Shown piece after piece: positions 43,912 through 53,187 of a DNA stretch of 64,000 nucleotides. This DNA comes from Sulfurimicrobium sp. GTDB lineage: Bacteria; Pseudomonadota; Gammaproteobacteria; Burkholderiales; Sulfuricellaceae. The DNA lies in NCBI GenBank assembly GCA_030652035.1, contig JAUSBJ010000001.1, forward strand, positions 1 to 64,000. The letters are read 5' to 3'. The notes under the pieces were generated by a model. The model made no database searches. It was not told where the DNA came from and saw only the letters and a list, made by a program, of their open reading frames with translations. The position numbers and the translations under genes were made by a program. Position 1 is the stretch's first letter. Each line of letters opens with the position of its first letter.

Positions 43912-44345
43912 GATGTACCGTAGACTTTCTCGGCACGTTCAACGAACGCGTCCACGAAATTGTTGGTGATATGATTGAACACCGGACCCACCAGGGATTC
44001 CAGCAGTTTGCTGGAAAACTCATAGTGCAGCCTGAATTCGATCTTGCATGCGCTTTCGTTGAGGGCAATGAAGCGCCAGCAGCCGTCCAGATGGCGAAAG
44101 GGGCCATCCTGCAGCTTCATTTCGATCAGTGAAGGAATCTGCTTGGCGTTTTCCGTGGTGAAACTCTGCTTGATGCGGTGATAGTCGATCATGACTGTCG
44201 CCACGGTGCTTGCCTCGTCACGCCATTTCACGTCAGTTCCGCCACACCAGGGGAGAAATTGGGGGTAAAGTTCGACTCCATCCACGAGATCGAACATCTG
44301 CTGCGCCGAGTGCAGGACCAGTACCGATTTTTCGACAATTGCCAT
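43908..44345 (-). CDS. ratA: RatA, START-domain coenzyme Q-binding protein
   Basis: This 145-residue START/SRPBCC protein has the motifs VLHSAQQMFDLVDGVELYPQFLPWCGG and FRHLDGCWRFI..ACKIEFRLHYEF, as in COQ10 homologues and E. coli RatA (YfjG). RatA has been described as a toxin that binds 50S subunits, and also as a ubiquinone-binding protein. It is divergent from smpB. Confidence 0.92.
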   Translation of the reverse strand: MAIVEKSVLVLHSAQQMFDLVDGVELYPQFLPWCGGTDVKWRDEASTVATVMIDYHRIKQSFTTENAKQIPSLIEMKLQDGPFRHLDGCWRFIALNESACKIEFRLHYEFSSKLLESLVGPVFNHITNNFVDAFVERAEKVYGTS

Positions 44346-44419
44346 CTTTGATATGCAGCTTTAAAGCTATTATATAAAAACGCTAAAATACCCTATTTAC
44401 CGCGGAAATTCACGTCCCC

Positions 44420-44878
44420 ATGAGCATTGCGCAAAACAAGAAAGCCTTCCACGATTTCTTCATCGAGGAAAAATATGAGACCGGCATGGTGCTGGAAGGC
44501 TGGGAAGTCAAGGCGATACGCGCCGGTCGGGCAAATCTCAAGGAATCTTACGTCATCATCCGTAGCGGCGAGATTTTTCTTATCGGTTGCCACATCAGCC
44601 CCCTGCCGACAGCTTCTACCCATGTTCATCCCGACCCGGTGCGCACGCGCAAGCTGCTGCTGCATGCCGAAGAAATCTACAAACTGATTGGCAAGGTGGA
44701 GCGCGCGGGCTATACACTGGTGCCGCTCGACATGCACTATTCGAAGGGCCGAATCAAGCTGGAAATCGGTCTCGCCAAGGGCAAGAAACAGCATGACAAG
44801 CGGGATACGGAGAAAGACCGCGAGTGGCAACGTGAAAAAGATCAGGTCATGAAGACCGCCAAAAGAGGGTCAAGCTAA
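44420..44878 (+). CDS. smpB: SmpB, tmRNA-binding protein
   Basis: This 152-residue protein of ribosome rescue has the OB-fold motifs [43 protein letters not shown] and [29 protein letters not shown], plus the basic C-terminal tail that enters the mRNA channel. The tmRNA gene itself was not found in the window. It is divergent from ratA. Confidence 0.96.
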   Translation: MSIAQNKKAFHDFFIEEKYETGMVLEGWEVKAIRAGRANLKESYVIIRSGEIFLIGCHISPLPTASTHVHPDPVRTRKLLLHAEEIYKLIGKVERAGYTLVPLDMHYSKGRIKLEIGLAKGKKQHDKRDTEKDREWQREKDQVMKTAKRGSS

Positions 44879-44885
44879 CGCCTAT

Positions 44886-44927
44886 CCCCGCAAGCGACCG
44901 GGGAAAGCCTTGCCAGGCTGTTTTTCT
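44886..44927 (+). terminator. Possible terminator after smpB
   Basis: CCCCG..CGGGG at 44886-44903, then AGCCT..AGGCT followed by GTTTTTCTT. The stems are short, so strength is uncertain. Confidence 0.4.
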
Positions 44928-45100
44928 TGTTCTCAATCAAGGCAAACGGGACCAGGCAATGTCAGCATGAATGACTGAATTTTTTCCCCAGTTTCGGGGC
45001 AAGAGTGGTTCGCCCATGATCAAATCCATTCCCGCAAAATGAAGGCTTCACATCTGACGCCGATGCTTCCCGCTTTCCGCTTCTGCTGATCAATTGAATT

Positions 45101-46324
45101 ATGATGTGTCGGCACGCTTTGGGTTTATTGTTGCTTATCTTTCTGGTTCGCCCCTTTTCAGTTCTTGGCCAGCCCTCGCTACAATCGCTGGTAGATGCGA
45201 CGCCGCTCGGCGGAACATTGCGCCTTTCTCCTGGAATCTATGCAGGTCCCGTGACGATTTCCAGGCCCATCGTGCTGGAAGGGGGTGGCAAGGCCATAAT
45301 CGACGGGGGCGGGAAAAGATCCATCCTGTGGATCAATACCGGCAACGCGGTGGTGCGGGGGCTTGTCCTGCGCAATACGGGAAACTCGCATGATCAAATG
45401 GATTCAGGCATCGCTATTGCTGGCGACAGCAACCGGATCGAAGATAACGTGATCGAAAACGCGCTTTTTGGCATCGTGCTCAAGCAGTCCAGGCGCAATC
45501 TGGTGCGCCGCAACCACATACGCTCCAAGGCGGCGGAGCTGTCCATGCGCGGCGAGTCGGTCCGACTCTGGAACAGTACCGACAACCGCATCGAGAATAA
45601 CGACATCGCCGATACGCGCGACTTTACCTTGATGAATTCGCCCAATAACCATGTCTCAGGCAATTCCATAAGCGGCAGCCGTTATGGCATGCACCTCATA
45701 TTTTCGCCTAATTGCCATATCGAGGGGAACCGCCTTTCCAGCAACGCAACCGGCATTGTCGTGCTGAATTCGGATTACATTACCATCCGGGGCAACACTT
45801 TGCAGCATAGCTCGGGTATTGGCGGTGCTTGTATTACCATCAAGAAGAGCACTGAAATTCTGGCGGAGGACAACCGGATTGTGCATTGTGCTACCGGTAT
45901 CCTTTCCGATTCACCGGTCGGTGACTTGAGCAAGGTGGTGTTCCGCAACAACCTTGTTGCCCACAGCACGACGGGTGTTCAGCTATATGGTGAAAGAGGG
46001 GGGCATACCTTCGAAGGCAACCGTTTCGAGAAAAATCTGTTCCAGGTGGTGATGTCCGGCTCCGGGGATGCGCAATCCAATCGCTGGTATGGAAATTACT
46101 GGGATGATTACCAGGGCTTCGATCTCAATCATGATGGTGTGGGCGATACGCCCCATGAAGTTTATGCCTATGCCGACCGGATCTGGATGGAGACTCCCGC
46201 AGCCACTTTTTTCCGCAATAGCCCGGCACTTGAGTTGCTGGATTTTCTGGAACGGCTGGCGCCCTTTTCCGCGCCAGATCTGCTTTTGCGTGACCCGAAG
46301 CCACGCTTTTCGCCTACACGGTGA
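45101..46324 (+). CDS. nosD: NosD-like periplasmic beta-helix protein
   Basis: This 407-residue exported protein has a signal peptide (LGLLLLIFLVRPFSVLGQP), many NosD/CASH right-handed beta-helix repeats (RIEDNVIENALFGI; RIENNDI; HIEGNRLSSNATGIVVLNS) and a NosD-type C-terminus (NRWYGNYWDDYQGFDLNHDG; YADRIWMETPAATFF). NosD works with NosFY in copper-site maturation of nitrous oxide reductase. No nosZ, nosF or nosY is adjacent, which is unusual. The start is at 45101. Confidence 0.88.
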   Translation: MMCRHALGLLLLIFLVRPFSVLGQPSLQSLVDATPLGGTLRLSPGIYAGPVTISRPIVLEGGGKAIIDGGGKRSILWINTGNAVVRGLVLRNTGNSHDQMDSGIAIAGDSNRIEDNVIENALFGIVLKQSRRNLVRRNHIRSKAAELSMRGESVRLWNSTDNRIENNDIADTRDFTLMNSPNNHVSGNSISGSRYGMHLIFSPNCHIEGNRLSSNATGIVVLNSDYITIRGNTLQHSSGIGGACITIKKSTEILAEDNRIVHCATGILSDSPVGDLSKVVFRNNLVAHSTTGVQLYGERGGHTFEGNRFEKNLFQVVMSGSGDAQSNRWYGNYWDDYQGFDLNHDGVGDTPHEVYAYADRIWMETPAATFFRNSPALELLDFLERLAPFSAPDLLLRDPKPRFSPTR

Positions 46325-46341
46325 TTTGAGCAGAGAATCGA

Positions 46342-47553
46342 CTAGCTGGGCAGCCACTTGGCGGGGTCGATGCCCCACTTCTCGAAGGACTCGTGGCTGA
46401 CGATCTTCTCCTGACAGCTAGCGCGTGCCAGGTCGAGTTCTTCCGGCGGGAGGTAATGCTGTTTGTCGGCGTGGTAAAACACTTTCACCTTGGGCTGAAG
46501 CATTTTCTCCGCGTTTTGCTCCAGCACGATGCCGAGTCGGTTGTTGCTCAGACGCACCAGTGAGCCGCTCGGGTAGATGCCGAGGGTGCGGATGAAGGTC
46601 TGTACCATTTCCGGGTCGAAGTGGAATTTACTCCATTCCAGCAGTTTCTTGAGCGCCTCGGTGGGCGGCATGCCCTTATGGTAGACGCGATCGGAGGTGA
46701 TGGCATCGTATACGTCGACAATCGCGCCCATCTGTCCATAAAGTGAAATTTCGTCGCCCTTGAGCTTGTTGGGATAGCCGGTGCCATCGAAGCGCTCGTG
46801 GTGCTGGCCCGCGACATCGAGCGCGATCTGGCTGATGCCGGGGGTGTTCTGCAAAATGATGATGCTTTGCACCACATGCGATTTCATTTTGCCGAATTCG
46901 GCATCGGTCAGCTTGGCCGGTTTGTTCAGGATGCTATCCGGCACCTTGGCCTTGCCGACGTCGTGCAGCAGGGCGCCGATGGCGATTTCCTTGATGATGT
47001 CGCGGGACAGGCTCAAGCCACGGGCAAAGGCCACCATCAGCGCACAGACCGAGACCGAGTGCTGGAAGGTGTATTCGTCGTGGGTTTTCAGACGCGCCAG
47101 CGGAATCAGCGCGTCCTGGTGTCGGAAAATGGAGTCCACCATGTTTTCCACCAGCGGTTCCACCTTTTCCATTTCGATCTGCTGGCCGAGGCGGATATCG
47201 GTGATGATTTCCTTCACGATGCGGTTGGCATCGCCGTGCAGCTTCTTTGCGCGGTGTGCTTCCTCGGCCAGGGTTACGGCAATGATTGGTGCCGGTTTTT
47301 CTTCTGCAAGGTGCAGGATCTGTTCCTGGATTTCATCGCTGACTTCTTCCTGGGTCTTGGCCTCGGCGATGTCCAGGCCCTTGTCGGTGTCGATGTATAG
47401 CTCTCGGACGCCAATCCCGCGCAGTTCCACTGCAACCTTTTCATCCTTTACGGTAAAACGGTTGGTTGCAAAGGGGTGATCCATCCAGCCGCAGTTGAGG
47501 TCATGGATGTACATGCCTGGAATCAGTTGCTCGATATCGATTTTTTTTATCAT
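46342..47553 (-). CDS. HD-GYP cyclic-di-GMP phosphodiesterase
   Basis: This 403-residue protein has an N-terminal DUF3391-type region (QLIPGMYIHDLNCGWMDHPF) and a C-terminal HD-GYP domain with HDVGK (LLHDVGKAKVP) and QHHERFDGTGYP, so the catalytic HD and GYP motifs are intact. HD-GYP proteins break c-di-GMP to GMP. It is convergent with nosD, and a terminator of the gene upstream lies 50 bp before its start. Confidence 0.93.
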   Translation of the reverse strand: MIKKIDIEQLIPGMYIHDLNCGWMDHPFATNRFTVKDEKVAVELRGIGVRELYIDTDKGLDIAEAKTQEEVSDEIQEQILHLAEEKPAPIIAVTLAEEAHRAKKLHGDANRIVKEIITDIRLGQQIEMEKVEPLVENMVDSIFRHQDALIPLARLKTHDEYTFQHSVSVCALMVAFARGLSLSRDIIKEIAIGALLHDVGKAKVPDSILNKPAKLTDAEFGKMKSHVVQSIIILQNTPGISQIALDVAGQHHERFDGTGYPNKLKGDEISLYGQMGAIVDVYDAITSDRVYHKGMPPTEALKKLLEWSKFHFDPEMVQTFIRTLGIYPSGSLVRLSNNRLGIVLEQNAEKMLQPKVKVFYHADKQHYLPPEELDLARASCQEKIVSHESFEKWGIDPAKWLPS

Positions 47554-47606
47554 GCCGGGGTTTGGGGCGGAAATTATATGTGTTGATTGTAAAGCCTAAA
47601 CCCGTA

Positions 47607-47637
47607 ATAAAAAAGGCGGCCTTGAGGCCGCCTTTTT
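47607..47637. terminator. Bidirectional intrinsic terminator
   Basis: AAAAAAGGCGGCC pairs with GGCCGCCTTTTT around a TTGA loop. T-runs on both strands make it bidirectional. It ends the leftward peptidyl-prolyl isomerase gene. Confidence 0.88.
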
Positions 47638-47657
47638 CATGCTGCAGAAACGCTGAA

Positions 47658-48530
47658 TTATTTTGCTGGTGCTGCAGCGGGGGCAGGTGCATCCATGATT
47701 TCAATCTTGGCTGCGGCCCTCATGTCGTCAACCAGTTTTTTCAGGTTCTGCTGCTGCACCTGCTGAGACAAGCCAGGTTTGACCTGCTCGAATGAAGGTG
47801 CCTGAAGCGGGCGGGAATCTTCCAGCATGATGACGTGGTAGCCGAACTGAGTTTTTACCGGCTCAACGGTAAATTTCCCTTTTTCCAGCTTGGCAACGGC
47901 CTCGCCGAATTCCGGCACCATGCTGCGCATGTCGAACCACCCAAGATCGCCGCCCTGAGCCTTGGAGCCAGGGTCCTTGGATTTGTCCTTGGCCAGCTTG
48001 TCAAAGGCTTTGATGTCTTTCTTCAGCTTGGCGATGATGTCTTTTGCGTCGGCTTCCTTTTCAACCAGGATATGGCGTGCTTTGTATTCGTTGCCGCTCA
48101 TCTGGGACTTGATCTTGTCGTATTCGGCTTTCAGCATGTCGTCGCTGACCGGATGGTTCTTGATGTAGTCCTGCACGAAGGCATTGGCCAGGATGGATTG
48201 CTTGGTCAGGTCGATCTGGTCCATGACTTCAGGGGTCTTGTCCAGGCCTTTTTTGAGTGCTTCCTGTGACACCAGCAACTGCATCGCCAACTGGTCGATG
48301 ATGGATTTGCGTGTCTCTGCGTTGTCCGGCTGGCCCATGCCCGCGCGCTGTTTGACCAGGAGTTCAACACGGTTCTTGCTGATGGCAGTGCCGTTCACGG
48401 TAGCCGCGGCCGTAGCGGTATCCTTTGCGGCTGGAGTGGCGGTTTTTGCGCTTTCGTCGGCGTTACAGGCGCTCAGGGTAAGCAGTGATGCTGCGCTGGC
48501 CAGCAGAATGCGTGATTTGATTGACATCAT
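47658..48530 (-). CDS. Parvulin-type peptidyl-prolyl isomerase, lipoprotein
   Basis: This 290-residue exported protein has a signal with lipobox (LLTLSACNA), a SurA/PrsA-like N-terminal helical region and a parvulin domain (KARHILVEKEADAKDIIAKLKK; FDKLAKDKSKDPGSKAQGGDLGWFDMRSMVPEFGEAV; TQFGYHVIMLEDSRP). It resembles EpsD/PrsA-type foldases in the periplasm. Either of two adjacent ATGs may be used. Confidence 0.92.
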   Translation of the reverse strand: MMSIKSRILLASAASLLTLSACNADESAKTATPAAKDTATAAATVNGTAISKNRVELLVKQRAGMGQPDNAETRKSIIDQLAMQLLVSQEALKKGLDKTPEVMDQIDLTKQSILANAFVQDYIKNHPVSDDMLKAEYDKIKSQMSGNEYKARHILVEKEADAKDIIAKLKKDIKAFDKLAKDKSKDPGSKAQGGDLGWFDMRSMVPEFGEAVAKLEKGKFTVEPVKTQFGYHVIMLEDSRPLQAPSFEQVKPGLSQQVQQQNLKKLVDDMRAAAKIEIMDAPAPAAAPAK

Positions 48531-48588
48531 TTACAGTTCCTTAAACGTGATTAAAGCTAGGGTAAAAAAACATTAAATTCAGTCCGGC

Positions 48589-48852
48589 TTAGAGCTCTCC
48601 GGGTGCATAGGCCTTTATGCTCAAGGCATGGATTTTTGTTTGCATCAGATCGCCGAGGGCATTATATATCAGGCGATGTCGCTTGATGGTTAACAATCCA
48701 TCAAACTGCGGCGAAACAATGGTGAGGTTGTAGTGCCCACCGCCACTCCTGGCGCCGGCATGGCCGGCATGAAGCGCACTGTCATCACCGATTTCAATTG
48801 CTTCCGGCTCAAGTGTGGCGAGTTTTTGTTGCATTTCTTCTATTGTGGTCAT
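48589..48852 (-). CDS. BolA-family protein
   Basis: This 87-residue protein has the BolA/IbaG pattern ([48 protein letters not shown]), which includes the conserved histidine for [2Fe-2S] sharing with a glutaredoxin. It overlaps the YciI gene by ATGA and is the third gene in the yciB-yciI-bolA cluster. Confidence 0.92.
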   Translation of the reverse strand: MTTIEEMQQKLATLEPEAIEIGDDSALHAGHAGARSGGGHYNLTIVSPQFDGLLTIKRHRLIYNALGDLMQTKIHALSIKAYAPGEL

Positions 48853-49151
48853 GCAGGCAGCACTTTCTTGAAAGGTTTAACACTGACCCTGGCGTAAACG
48901 CCCGCGGCCACATAGGGATCGGCTTCGGCCCAGGATTGTGCTTCCCGCAGCGAGGAAAACTCCGCCACAATCAGACTGCCGGTGAATCCCGCCGGGCCCG
49001 GATCATTGCTGTCGATGGCGGGAAAGGGGCCCGCCAGCAACAGGCGTCCGGCCTGCTGCAACGCCGTGAGGCGCGCCAGATGCGCTGGACGTACGGCGAG
49101 CCGCTGCTCGAGGCTGTTAGGCGCATCTTCGCCTAGAATGACGTAGAACAT
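48849..49151 (-). CDS. YciI-family protein
   Basis: This 100-residue ferredoxin-like-fold protein has the family's conserved [25 protein letters not shown] and [28 protein letters not shown] blocks, including the His/Asp pair. The biochemical role is poorly known. It overlaps yciB by 1 base and the BolA gene by 4. Confidence 0.9.
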   Translation of the reverse strand: MFYVILGEDAPNSLEQRLAVRPAHLARLTALQQAGRLLLAGPFPAIDSNDPGPAGFTGSLIVAEFSSLREAQSWAEADPYVAAGVYARVSVKPFKKVLPA

Positions 49152-49690
49152 CAGGAATCTTTCTCTTCTTCAATATATTTTGACAATAACAGCCCTTGCA
49201 GAATGACGAATGCAAACATCAGCCCCATGCTGCCAAAGAGCTTGAAGTTGACCCAGGTATCTGTGGAATAGTTGAAGGCGACATAAAGATTGAGCACCCC
49301 CATCAGCAGGAAGAAGCCCATCCAGCTCAGATTGAGGTTGCGCCACACGAAATCCGGCGCGGAGAACTGTTTTTCCATCATGGTGCGGATCAGGTTTTTG
49401 CGAAACAGGCCGGCGCTGACCGCCAGCACCACGGCAAATAGCCAGTAAAGCACGGTGGGCTTCCACTTGATGAAGGTCTCGTCATGCAGGAACAGGGTCG
49501 CGCCGCCGAACAGCGTGATGATGGCCAGGCTGACCCACAGCATGGTATCCACCTTGCGGTGCTTGAGCCAGACCCAGCCAATCTGGCCGAAAGTGGCGGC
49601 TATGGCCACGGCGGTGGCAGTGTAGATGCCATACAGCTTGAAGGCGGCGAAAAACAGGATGATGGGGAAAAAGTCGAACAGGAATTTCAT
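49151..49690 (-). CDS. yciB: YciB/IspZ inner-membrane septation protein
   Basis: This 179-residue protein has five to six hydrophobic helices ([26 protein letters not shown] at the start). The motif [39 protein letters not shown] is diagnostic for YciB (septation protein A family). It acts in envelope maintenance and division. It heads the minus-strand yciB-yciI-bolA cluster. Confidence 0.95.
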   Translation of the reverse strand: MKFLFDFFPIILFFAAFKLYGIYTATAVAIAATFGQIGWVWLKHRKVDTMLWVSLAIITLFGGATLFLHDETFIKWKPTVLYWLFAVVLAVSAGLFRKNLIRTMMEKQFSAPDFVWRNLNLSWMGFFLLMGVLNLYVAFNYSTDTWVNFKLFGSMGLMFAFVILQGLLLSKYIEEEKDS

Positions 49691-49762
49691 CAGGGACTTA
49701 CTTCATTTCAATAGATCAAGCATTTTGCTATGATTAGCATCCTTCTTACAAGTTCCCCTTGC

Positions 49763-50608
49763 ATGCCAAAGATTGACTTGCATAGTCACTCCACCATTTC
49801 CGATGGTTCCTATACGCCAGCCGAGCTGGTGACATACGCCGCGTCGCAGGGCGTTGAGATCATGGCGCTGACCGATCATGACGATGTCGGCGGGCTGGAT
49901 CAGGCGCGTGTCGTGGCTGAAGGCCTGGGCATGAGCCTGATCAACGGGGTTGAAATATCCGTGACATGGAACAAGCGAACAATCCATATTGTCGGACTGC
50001 GTGTGGACCCTACCTATCCCGAACTGCTGGCGGGGCTGGAGAATATTCGCGCCGGACGGTTGACACGAGCCGCGGCGATTGCGGCTGAACTGGACAAGGC
50101 GGGAATATCCGGTAGTCTGGAAGGCTCCATGGCTTATGCCAAGGAGCGCATTATCAGCCGCACCCATTTCGCACGCTTCTTGGTGGCACAGGGGCACGCC
50201 AAGGATGTGAAAACGGTGTTCAAGAAATTCCTGGTCAAGGGCAAGCCGGGACATGTATCTCACCAGTGGGCGGACATGAGCGAGGCCATCGGCTGGATCA
50301 GGCGCAGCGGTGGTGTAGCGGTGCTGGCGCACCCGGGCCGTTACGATATTGGCAAAACCACCATGCATGGACTTTTTGCTGCCTTCAAGGAAGCCGGCGG
50401 CGTGGCGGTGGAGGTGGTCTCAGGCAGCCATACAGTTGATCAATACCGTATTTTTGCCGAGTACGCGCGACTTTATGAACTGCAGGCCTCGGCGGGTTCC
50501 GATTATCATGGGCCCACGCATAATTTTTTCGATATGGGCAGGCTGCCTCCTTTGCCGTCGGGGTGCGTGCCGGTGTGGCAGGATTGGCCTGAACTGGAGC
50601 GCTTTTGA
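49763..50608 (+). CDS. PHP-domain phosphatase, YciV/RNase AM-like
   Basis: This 281-residue protein has PHP metal motifs DLHSHSTISDGSYTPAELV, ALTDHDDVGGLDQA, GVEISVTW and VLAHPGRYD. The family includes TrpH/YciV (RNase AM), which releases 5'-nucleotides from RNA or 3',5'-bisphosphates. The start at 49763 (MPKIDLHSH) is favoured; an in-frame ATG at 49730 would add 11 residues. Confidence 0.9.
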   Translation: MPKIDLHSHSTISDGSYTPAELVTYAASQGVEIMALTDHDDVGGLDQARVVAEGLGMSLINGVEISVTWNKRTIHIVGLRVDPTYPELLAGLENIRAGRLTRAAAIAAELDKAGISGSLEGSMAYAKERIISRTHFARFLVAQGHAKDVKTVFKKFLVKGKPGHVSHQWADMSEAIGWIRRSGGVAVLAHPGRYDIGKTTMHGLFAAFKEAGGVAVEVVSGSHTVDQYRIFAEYARLYELQASAGSDYHGPTHNFFDMGRLPPLPSGCVPVWQDWPELERF

Positions 50609-50650
50609 AGCGTAGCGCGGCAGCGCCTGAAAACTGGAGTATTTTTTAAT

Positions 50651-51280
50651 TTGTCACAATTTTTTACCATTCATCCTGACAATCCCCAGCCGCGACTGAT
50701 CCGGCAGGCAGCGGATATTATCCGGAACGGCGGCGTGGTGGTGTATCCCACCGACTCCTGCTACGCCCTGGGCTGCCATCTCGGCGACAAGGACGCGATG
50801 CAGCGCATCCGCGATATCCGAGGGGTGGACGAGCGCCACCATTTCACCCTGGTGTGCCGCGATCTGTCCGAACTCGCTCATTATGCCCGCGTGGACAATC
50901 AGCAATATCGCCTGCTCAAGTCTAATACACCGGGCAGTTATACATTCATTCTGCTGGCCACCAAGGAAGTGCCGCGCCGCCTGCAGCATCCCAAGCGCGC
51001 CACCATCGGCCTCAGGGTGCCTGATCACCCGGTGGCGCTGGCTTTGCTGGAAGAGCTGAACGAGCCGCTGCTGAGCTCTACCCTGATGCTGCCCGGTGAC
51101 GAGGATCCACTGAGTGATGGCGAGGAAATCCGCGATCGTCTGCAAAAGCAGGTGGATCTGATCCTCGATGCGGGCAGTTGCTGCATCGGCATGTCCACGG
51201 TGATCGACCTGACCGGCAGCGAGCCGGTCTTGATTCGCGCCGGTAAGGGCAGCCTAGAGCCATTCGGCCTGGAAGCCTGA
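50651..51280 (+). CDS. YciO/Sua5-family protein
   Basis: This 209-residue YrdC-like protein starts at TTG with GGAG upstream. Motifs: IIRNGGVVVYPTDSCYALGCHLGDKDAMQRIRDIRG and RVPDHPVALALLEELNEPLLSSTLMLPGD; the length and pattern match the YciO subgroup. Relatives make threonylcarbamoyl-adenylate for tRNA t6A; YciO is less active. The stop overlaps the next start. Confidence 0.88.
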   Translation: MSQFFTIHPDNPQPRLIRQAADIIRNGGVVVYPTDSCYALGCHLGDKDAMQRIRDIRGVDERHHFTLVCRDLSELAHYARVDNQQYRLLKSNTPGSYTFILLATKEVPRRLQHPKRATIGLRVPDHPVALALLEELNEPLLSSTLMLPGDEDPLSDGEEIRDRLQKQVDLILDAGSCCIGMSTVIDLTGSEPVLIRAGKGSLEPFGLEA

Positions 51281-51927
51281 TGGAGTTGACCCTTGTTCAG
51301 CAAATCGCGGTTTACGCGCTGCCGGTGATCTTCGCCATCACCCTGCATGAAGCCGCCCATGGCTATGCCGCCAGGCACTTTGGCGACACCACTGCTTACA
51401 TGCTGGGGCGTATCAGCGTGAATCCGCTGCGCCATATCGACCCCATCGGCACGGTGCTGGTGCCGCTGGCCACATTGGCGCTGGGCGGAATCCTGTTCGG
51501 CTGGGCCAAGCCGGTGCCGGTGAATTTCAGCCACCTGCGCCACCCCAAGCGGGATATGCTGTGGGTCGCTGCTGCCGGGCCCGCGGCCAATCTGGTGATG
51601 GCATTGTTCTGGGCGCTGGTGATGAAGATCGGCCTGTCCATGCCGGAAAGCAGCCTGGCGCTGCCCATGGCGCTGATGGGCAAGGCCGGCATCACCATCA
51701 ACGCCGTGCTCATGGTGCTCAACCTGCTGCCCCTGCTGCCGCTGGATGGCGGGCGCATCGCCGTCAGCCTGCTGCCGCCGCCATTGGCTTATTCCTATTC
51801 GCGCCTCGAACCCTACGGCATGATCATCCTGGTGGTGCTGCTGTTTTCCGGCGCGCTGAACGTTATTCTGTGGCCGATGATCAATACTGTCATGGCGCTT
51901 GTCGCTTCTCTCTTTGGACTTCATTAA
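51280..51927 (+). CDS. Site-2 protease family (M50) membrane peptidase
   Basis: This 215-residue polytopic protein has the zinc site HEAAH (ITLHEAAHGYAARHFGD) in its first helix and the third ligand in LNLLPLLPLDGGRIAVSLLP. These define a small S2P/Rv-type peptidase with about five helices. It may cleave membrane-bound regulators. It overlaps YciO and precedes trpS by 17 bp. Confidence 0.9.
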   Translation: MELTLVQQIAVYALPVIFAITLHEAAHGYAARHFGDTTAYMLGRISVNPLRHIDPIGTVLVPLATLALGGILFGWAKPVPVNFSHLRHPKRDMLWVAAAGPAANLVMALFWALVMKIGLSMPESSLALPMALMGKAGITINAVLMVLNLLPLLPLDGGRIAVSLLPPPLAYSYSRLEPYGMIILVVLLFSGALNVILWPMINTVMALVASLFGLH

Positions 51928-51944
51928 TAGGACGTTTGACCAAC

Positions 51945-53147
51945 ATGTATCAGGAACGTGTTTTATCCGGCATGCGCCCCACGGGCGGCCTGCATCTCGG
52001 CCATTACCATGGCGTGCTTAAAAACTGGGTTGAGTTGCAGCATGAATTCGAATGCCTGTTTTTCGTCGCGGACTGGCATGCGCTCACCACCCATTACGAC
52101 ACGCCGGAAGTGATCGAGCGCAATGTCTGGGATATGGTGATCGACTGGCTGGCCGCAGGCGTCGACCCTGCCAACGCCACCATGTTCATCCAGTCGCGCG
52201 TGCCGGAGCATGCCGAGCTGCACCTCCTGCTGTCGATGATGACGCCGCTGGGCTGGCTGGAGCGCGTGCCGACCTATAAGGACCAGCAGGAAAAGCTGTC
52301 GGAAAAGGATTTGAGCACCTACGGCTTCCTCGGCTATCCCTTGTTGCAATCGGCAGATATCCTGATCTACCGCGCCAACCAGGTGCCGGTGGGCGAGGAC
52401 CAGGTGCCGCATATCGAGTTCACGCGCGAAATCGCGCGCCGCTTCAATCACCTCTATGGCCGCGAGATCGGCTTCGAGGAAAAGGCCGAGGCCGCGGTAA
52501 AAAAACTGGGCAGCAAGCGCGCCCGGCTTTATGAGGAAATGCGCAAGCGTTACCAGGAGCAGGGGGATGATGAGGCGCTGGAATCCGCCCAGGCTTTGCT
52601 TAACGAGCAGCAGAACTTGTCCATGGGCGACAAGGAACGCCTGTTCGGTTATCTCGAAGGCGGCGGCAAGATGATTCTGGTGGAGCCGGATGCGCTCTTG
52701 ACTGCGGCTTCGCGCATGCCGGGCCTGGACGGGCAGAAAATGTCCAAGTCCTATCACAACACCATCACCCTGCGCGAGGACGCGGAGAGCGTGAACAAGA
52801 AAATCCGCACCATGCCCACCGACCCTGCCCGCGTGCGCCGCACCGATCCGGGCGATCCGGAAAAATGCCCGGTGTGGTCCTTCCATATGGTCTATTCGAA
52901 CGATGCCACGCGTGAATGGGTGCAGCAGGGTTGCAAGAGCGCAGGGATCGGCTGCATCGAGTGCAAGCAGCCGGTGATCGAGGCAGTACTGAAGGAGCAA
53001 GAGCCGATGCGCGAGCGTGCTCTGATGTACGAGGAAGACCCGACCCTGGTGCGCAATATCATCGCTGACGGCTGCGAAAAAGCGCGCAAGCTGGCCAACG
53101 AGACCATGCGCGACGTGCGCGAGGCGATGGGACTGAGTTACGGCTGA
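51945..53147 (+). CDS. trpS: Tryptophanyl-tRNA synthetase
   Basis: This 400-residue class I synthetase has the HIGH-like motif GGLHLGHYHG and KMSKS (GLDGQKMSKSYHN). It charges tRNA-Trp. Its length is longer than E. coli TrpS (334), because of an insert (YEEMRKRYQEQGDDEALESAQALL) of the kind seen in some beta- and gammaproteobacterial enzymes. The start at 51945 (MYQERVLSGMRPTGGLHLGH) fits the family. Confidence 0.95.
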   Translation: MYQERVLSGMRPTGGLHLGHYHGVLKNWVELQHEFECLFFVADWHALTTHYDTPEVIERNVWDMVIDWLAAGVDPANATMFIQSRVPEHAELHLLLSMMTPLGWLERVPTYKDQQEKLSEKDLSTYGFLGYPLLQSADILIYRANQVPVGEDQVPHIEFTREIARRFNHLYGREIGFEEKAEAAVKKLGSKRARLYEEMRKRYQEQGDDEALESAQALLNEQQNLSMGDKERLFGYLEGGGKMILVEPDALLTAASRMPGLDGQKMSKSYHNTITLREDAESVNKKIRTMPTDPARVRRTDPGDPEKCPVWSFHMVYSNDATREWVQQGCKSAGIGCIECKQPVIEAVLKEQEPMRERALMYEEDPTLVRNIIADGCEKARKLANETMRDVREAMGLSYG

Positions 53148-53187
53148 ACCTTATTTCTTCTTGGCACATTGTTTGGGGGTAATACCT

